From CAVZRC01 sp052148775 (GTDB taxonomy: Bacteria > Planctomycetota > Planctomycetia > Isosphaerales > Isosphaeraceae): DNA of 9,050 nt. The translations under genes were made by a program, and so were the position numbers. The stretch lies in NCBI GenBank assembly GCA_052148775.1, contig JBKQHM010000628.1, positions 1 to 9,050 on the forward strand. The letters run 5' to 3'. The notes under the pieces were generated by a model. That model worked only from the letters and a program-made list of their open reading frames with translations. It had not been told where the DNA came from and made no database searches. Of this stretch, positions 6,702 to 9,050 are shown piece by piece; position 1 is the first letter of the stretch; each line of letters starts with the position of its first letter.

Positions 6702-7678
6702 CGATGAACGACCGCCGCGACTGGCCCGGGCTCGAGGAATTGAGGTCCCGGGTCCAGAAGGGTCGGCACCGGGAGATCGGCAACTGGCTGGCGCGCCGGG
6801 TCGGCCGCCCGAGCGCGGTCTACGGATGCTGGCTGGCGGTCCGGCTGGGTCTCTCGGCGCACCAGGTGACTGCTGCGGCGTGGATCGCATCGATGGCGGC
6901 GGCGGTGGCCATCGGTATTGGCACGCGATGGATGTTCGTACTGGGCGTCGCGCTGGCGCACCTCGCCTTCTGGCTCGACCATGTCGACGGCCAAGTCGCG
7001 CGCTGGCGCGGGACGGCGAGCCTGGATGGGGTCTACCTGGATTACCTGATGCACCACGCGGCGAACCTGGCGTTGGGCTTCGGGCTGGGATATGGCCTGG
7101 CGGCCCGCTCGGGCGACATTCGGTGGACGATCGCCGGCTTCGCGATCGGCGCCGGCTGGACAATGTTGAACCTGCACAATGACTGCCGCTATAAAGCGTT
7201 CTTCCAGAGGCTCAAGGCCGCGACGGGGAGTTACCGCATCGACGGCGGGGCCGGAGGGCGTCCCAAACCACCCTCGTCCTGGCCTCGTCGAGGTCTCGGC
7301 GCGATCACCTGGCCGGCCTACAAGTCTTGTGAGCCCCATATCGTCTTGCTGGGGCTAACCGCGATGGCGGCGCTGGCGGTGGTTGCACCCGCGAACTGGC
7401 TGATTCTCTGGCAAGGTGGAGTACTCGTCCTCGCGCTCATGGTCCCGCTGCTCGCAATCGGCCGGATGGCCCGCGCGGTGCGACGCGGATCGGTCGAAGA
7501 CGAGTTCTCACGATGGTTCCGAGCGTTCGATACCGCGGAGGCTGCTCGGCCGATTGTCGCGGATGCCCCTGGACATCGGTCGTTCGCAACTGTATCAACG
7601 AACGGAGAAGTTGAGTTCGATTCCCTCGACCGACACCGGCGGATCCGGACCGAGGCGGATGCCAGCGAGCCCCTCTGA
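6698..7678 (+). CDS. CDP-alcohol phosphatidyltransferase family membrane protein (variant active site)
   Basis: A 326-residue integral membrane protein of the family that transfers a phospho-alcohol group from a CDP-linked donor to an alcohol acceptor, as in phosphatidylglycerophosphate or inositol-phosphate lipid synthesis. The signature DxxDGxxAR-x8-GxxxDxxxD is seen as D94, D97-G98, A101-R102, G111, D115, but the final Asp is H119 (LDYLMHH). Hydrophobic segments lie at about 58-73, 79-92, 121-135, 143-157, 214-231 and 235-255, close to the usual six. A hydrophilic stretch with Gly/Pro/Arg (about 173-206) separates segments four and five, and a charged tail of some 65 residues follows the last. 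The ATG at 6698 overlaps the preceding stop and has AGGGAAGG about 9 bases upstream; ATG 6704 is an alternative. Product unknown. A shift in chemistry or loss of activity from the His substitution is possible. Confidence 0.87.
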   Translation: MTMNDRRDWPGLEELRSRVQKGRHREIGNWLARRVGRPSAVYGCWLAVRLGLSAHQVTAAAWIASMAAAVAIGIGTRWMFVLGVALAHLAFWLDHVDGQVARWRGTASLDGVYLDYLMHHAANLALGFGLGYGLAARSGDIRWTIAGFAIGAGWTMLNLHNDCRYKAFFQRLKAATGSYRIDGGAGGRPKPPSSWPRRGLGAITWPAYKSCEPHIVLLGLTAMAALAVVAPANWLILWQGGVLVLALMVPLLAIGRMARAVRRGSVEDEFSRWFRAFDTAEAARPIVADAPGHRSFATVSTNGEVEFDSLDRHRRIRTEADASEPL

Positions 7679-8765
7679 CACCCTGGATCATTCTCCACAA
7701 CTCCCTCGATGGCGGGACGCCGGGATCGGCATCGTCGGCGCGGGCTTCATCGTCCGAGACTGCCACCTGGTGTCTTACGCCGAGGCCGGGTTCCAAGTGG
7801 TCGGGATCACATCGCGGACCATAGCAAAAGCCCAGGAAGTGGCCGCATCGCGAGGAATCCCTCAGGTGTATCGGACCTTGGAGGCGATGCTCGACGACCC
7901 AGCGGTCGAGGTAGTCGATATCGCCGTGCCGCCCGATGAGCAGCCGGGCGTGATCCGCCGCGTGCTCGAGCATCCCCGTCGCGTTCGGGGCATCCTGGCT
8001 CAAAAGCCGCTGGCGATGTCGTATGCGGAGGCCGCTCCGCTAGTCGAGGCTTGCGAGCGGGCCGGGGTGCTCCTCCAGGTCAATCATAACATGCGGTATG
8101 ATCCGTCGGTGCGTGCCCTGAAGACGCTGCTCGACGAAGGCCGACTCGGCGAACCGGTCCTGGCGACGATCGAGATGAGGGCGATCCCCCACTGGATGCC
8201 CTGGGCGAGTGAGGGCCGATCGCTGTCGACGTTCGTCATGAGCATCCACCACCTGGATACCTTCCGATACTGGCTGGGCGACCCGACGCGGGTACTAGCG
8301 AGCACGCGTCCCGACCCGAGGACACCGTTTCCTCACCATGATGGGATCAATCTGTACATCCTCGAATACGAGGACGGTGCGAGGGCATCCGGCTGGGACG
8401 ACGTCTGGGCGGGGCCCTCGCGCGAAGGGGCCGGGGCGAGCCTGACCGTACGCTGGCGTTTCGAGGGGACCGAGGGTCTAGCGCTCGGCGAGATCGGCTG
8501 GCCCGGCTGGCCGGCCCGGGTGCCCAGCACGATCGATTACTCGACCATCCGGGACGACGGGGCCTGGCATCGCCCGCGTGGTCCGGAGACCTGGTTCCCC
8601 GACGCGTTTGCCGGTACGATGGGCGGCTTGCTCCACGCGCTGGAAACGGGCGGAAAGCCGGACATCTCGGGCCGGGATAACCTCAAGACGATCGCCCTCT
8701 GCGAGGCGGTCCTGGCCGCGGGGCGTGGACAGGGCGTGGCGGACATGCGCGATTATAACGGGTAG
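7659..8765 (+). CDS. Gfo/Idh/MocA family oxidoreductase
   Basis: A 368-residue NAD(P)-dependent oxidoreductase of the glucose-fructose oxidoreductase/inositol dehydrogenase/rhizopine catabolism family, which oxidise or reduce sugars, polyols or their derivatives. The Rossmann nucleotide-binding loop is GIGIVGAGFI (22-31). DIAVPPDEQP (87-96) follows the fourth strand. The usual EKP motif appears as AQKPLAM (Q115-K116-P117). The substrate-side helix carries MSIHHLDTFRYWLGDP (194-209), giving the family's conserved H and D. The C-terminal alpha/beta domain ends with GRDNLKTIALCEAVLAAGRG (338-357), typical of the family. The ATG at 7659 lies 20 bp inside the previous gene in another frame and has GAGG only 3 bases upstream; there is no later in-frame Met before the nucleotide-binding loop. 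No signal peptide, so probably cytoplasmic. It may make or remove a keto form of the sugar or polyol used by the neighbouring membrane enzymes, which is inference. Confidence 0.92.
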   Translation: MPASPSDTLDHSPQLPRWRDAGIGIVGAGFIVRDCHLVSYAEAGFQVVGITSRTIAKAQEVAASRGIPQVYRTLEAMLDDPAVEVVDIAVPPDEQPGVIRRVLEHPRRVRGILAQKPLAMSYAEAAPLVEACERAGVLLQVNHNMRYDPSVRALKTLLDEGRLGEPVLATIEMRAIPHWMPWASEGRSLSTFVMSIHHLDTFRYWLGDPTRVLASTRPDPRTPFPHHDGINLYILEYEDGARASGWDDVWAGPSREGAGASLTVRWRFEGTEGLALGEIGWPGWPARVPSTIDYSTIRDDGAWHRPRGPETWFPDAFAGTMGGLLHALETGGKPDISGRDNLKTIALCEAVLAAGRGQGVADMRDYNG

Positions 8766-8772
8766 GCCCACC

Positions 8773-9050
8773 TTGATCCTCTTCCCTCAGCCGCCATTGA
8801 CGATCCGACTCTTCTCCGCGGTCCCCTGGCCCGGCGAGGCCATGGGGCCTTTCGTGGCAGGCGCACTGGCACTCGGCGTGGCCCTCGCGGGACTGGCCTC
8901 CGTCCGGATCTGGCAATGGCGCAACAAGAGGGTCAAGCGGTTCGCGCGCCTGCGGGCCCCGGCGGCCGAGCGGCGTCGGGACGAGCGTGCCCTCCTCCAG
9001 ACCGAGGTCTTCTACCATTCGCTGGTCGAGACCATCCCCCAGATGATCCT
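8773..9050 (+). CDS. Membrane-anchored, probably PAS-containing sensor protein (5' part, runs off right edge)
   Basis: The frame is open to the window end and gives about 92 residues. From the TTG start it has one membrane segment (about residues 25-42, GPFVAGALALGVALAGLA), then a basic stretch WQWRNKRVKRFARLRAP, a charged linker, and TEVFYHSLVETIPQMI. That last motif resembles the first helix and strand of PAS domains in planctomycete sensor histidine kinases. The kinase or output domain lies beyond the window, so that role is inferred. The start is uncertain: TTG 8773 has GGTAGG about 6 bases upstream and follows the previous stop by 7 bases, while ATG 8842 would remove 23 residues but has GAGG only 2 bases away. 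Codon use agrees with the preceding genes. Close spacing suggests it may be read with the upstream genes, perhaps sensing the state of the envelope. Confidence 0.7.
   Translation, partial: MILFPQPPLTIRLFSAVPWPGEAMGPFVAGALALGVALAGLASVRIWQWRNKRVKRFARLRAPAAERRRDERALLQTEVFYHSLVETIPQMI

Noticed and set aside
6450..7339. Minus-strand frames of 231 and 237 codons opposite the CDP-alcohol phosphotransferase
   Set aside because: Low-complexity Arg/Pro/Ser/Gly products with no motifs, antisense to a gene with a clear signature.

Overview
The window is GC-rich chromosomal DNA, most likely from a planctomycete of the Isosphaeraceae type. This rests on the GC-rich codon use, a DUF2617-like protein of the planctomycete kind, and loosely packed single genes. 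It is a judgement from recall of protein style, not from a database search.

Left half (about 1-3537): every convincing gene is on the minus strand. From right to left these are a DUF2617-like protein (2974-3537), an ADP-ribosylglycohydrolase family enzyme (1182-2366) and a small TPR protein (386-910). They are separated by long non-coding stretches of about 270 and 610 bp, so they look like independent units. The first 190 bases have clearly lower GC (89 of the first 180 bases are G or C). They hold a start-less reading frame on the minus strand that leaves the window at the left edge, plus several short inverted repeats, and I cannot assign them.

Right half (3984-9050): a compact plus-strand gene set begins after a 446-bp divergent intergenic region that contains a fair sigma70-like promoter. 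The genes are a SAM-dependent methyltransferase, a large GT-C-type membrane protein (glycosyltransferase-like), a CDP-alcohol phosphatidyltransferase family membrane enzyme, a Gfo/Idh/MocA oxidoreductase, and the start of a membrane-anchored, probably PAS-containing sensor protein. The second and third of these overlap by ATGA, the third and fourth by 20 bp, and the fifth follows within a few bases. Co-transcription is therefore likely. Together they suggest assembly or modification of an envelope lipid or glycan (sugar or polyol oxidation, phospho-alcohol transfer from a CDP-activated donor, lipid-linked glycosyl transfer, methylation), but no substrate can be read from the sequence.

The two most interesting observations are these. 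(1) Between the methyltransferase and the GT-C gene there is an inverted, tandem heptamer array (consensus TGACCAA/TGACTCA, 4696-4828). It supplies the last codons and stop of one gene and the start codon of the next. (2) The CDP-alcohol phosphotransferase signature is intact except that its last aspartate, the proposed catalytic base, is a histidine.
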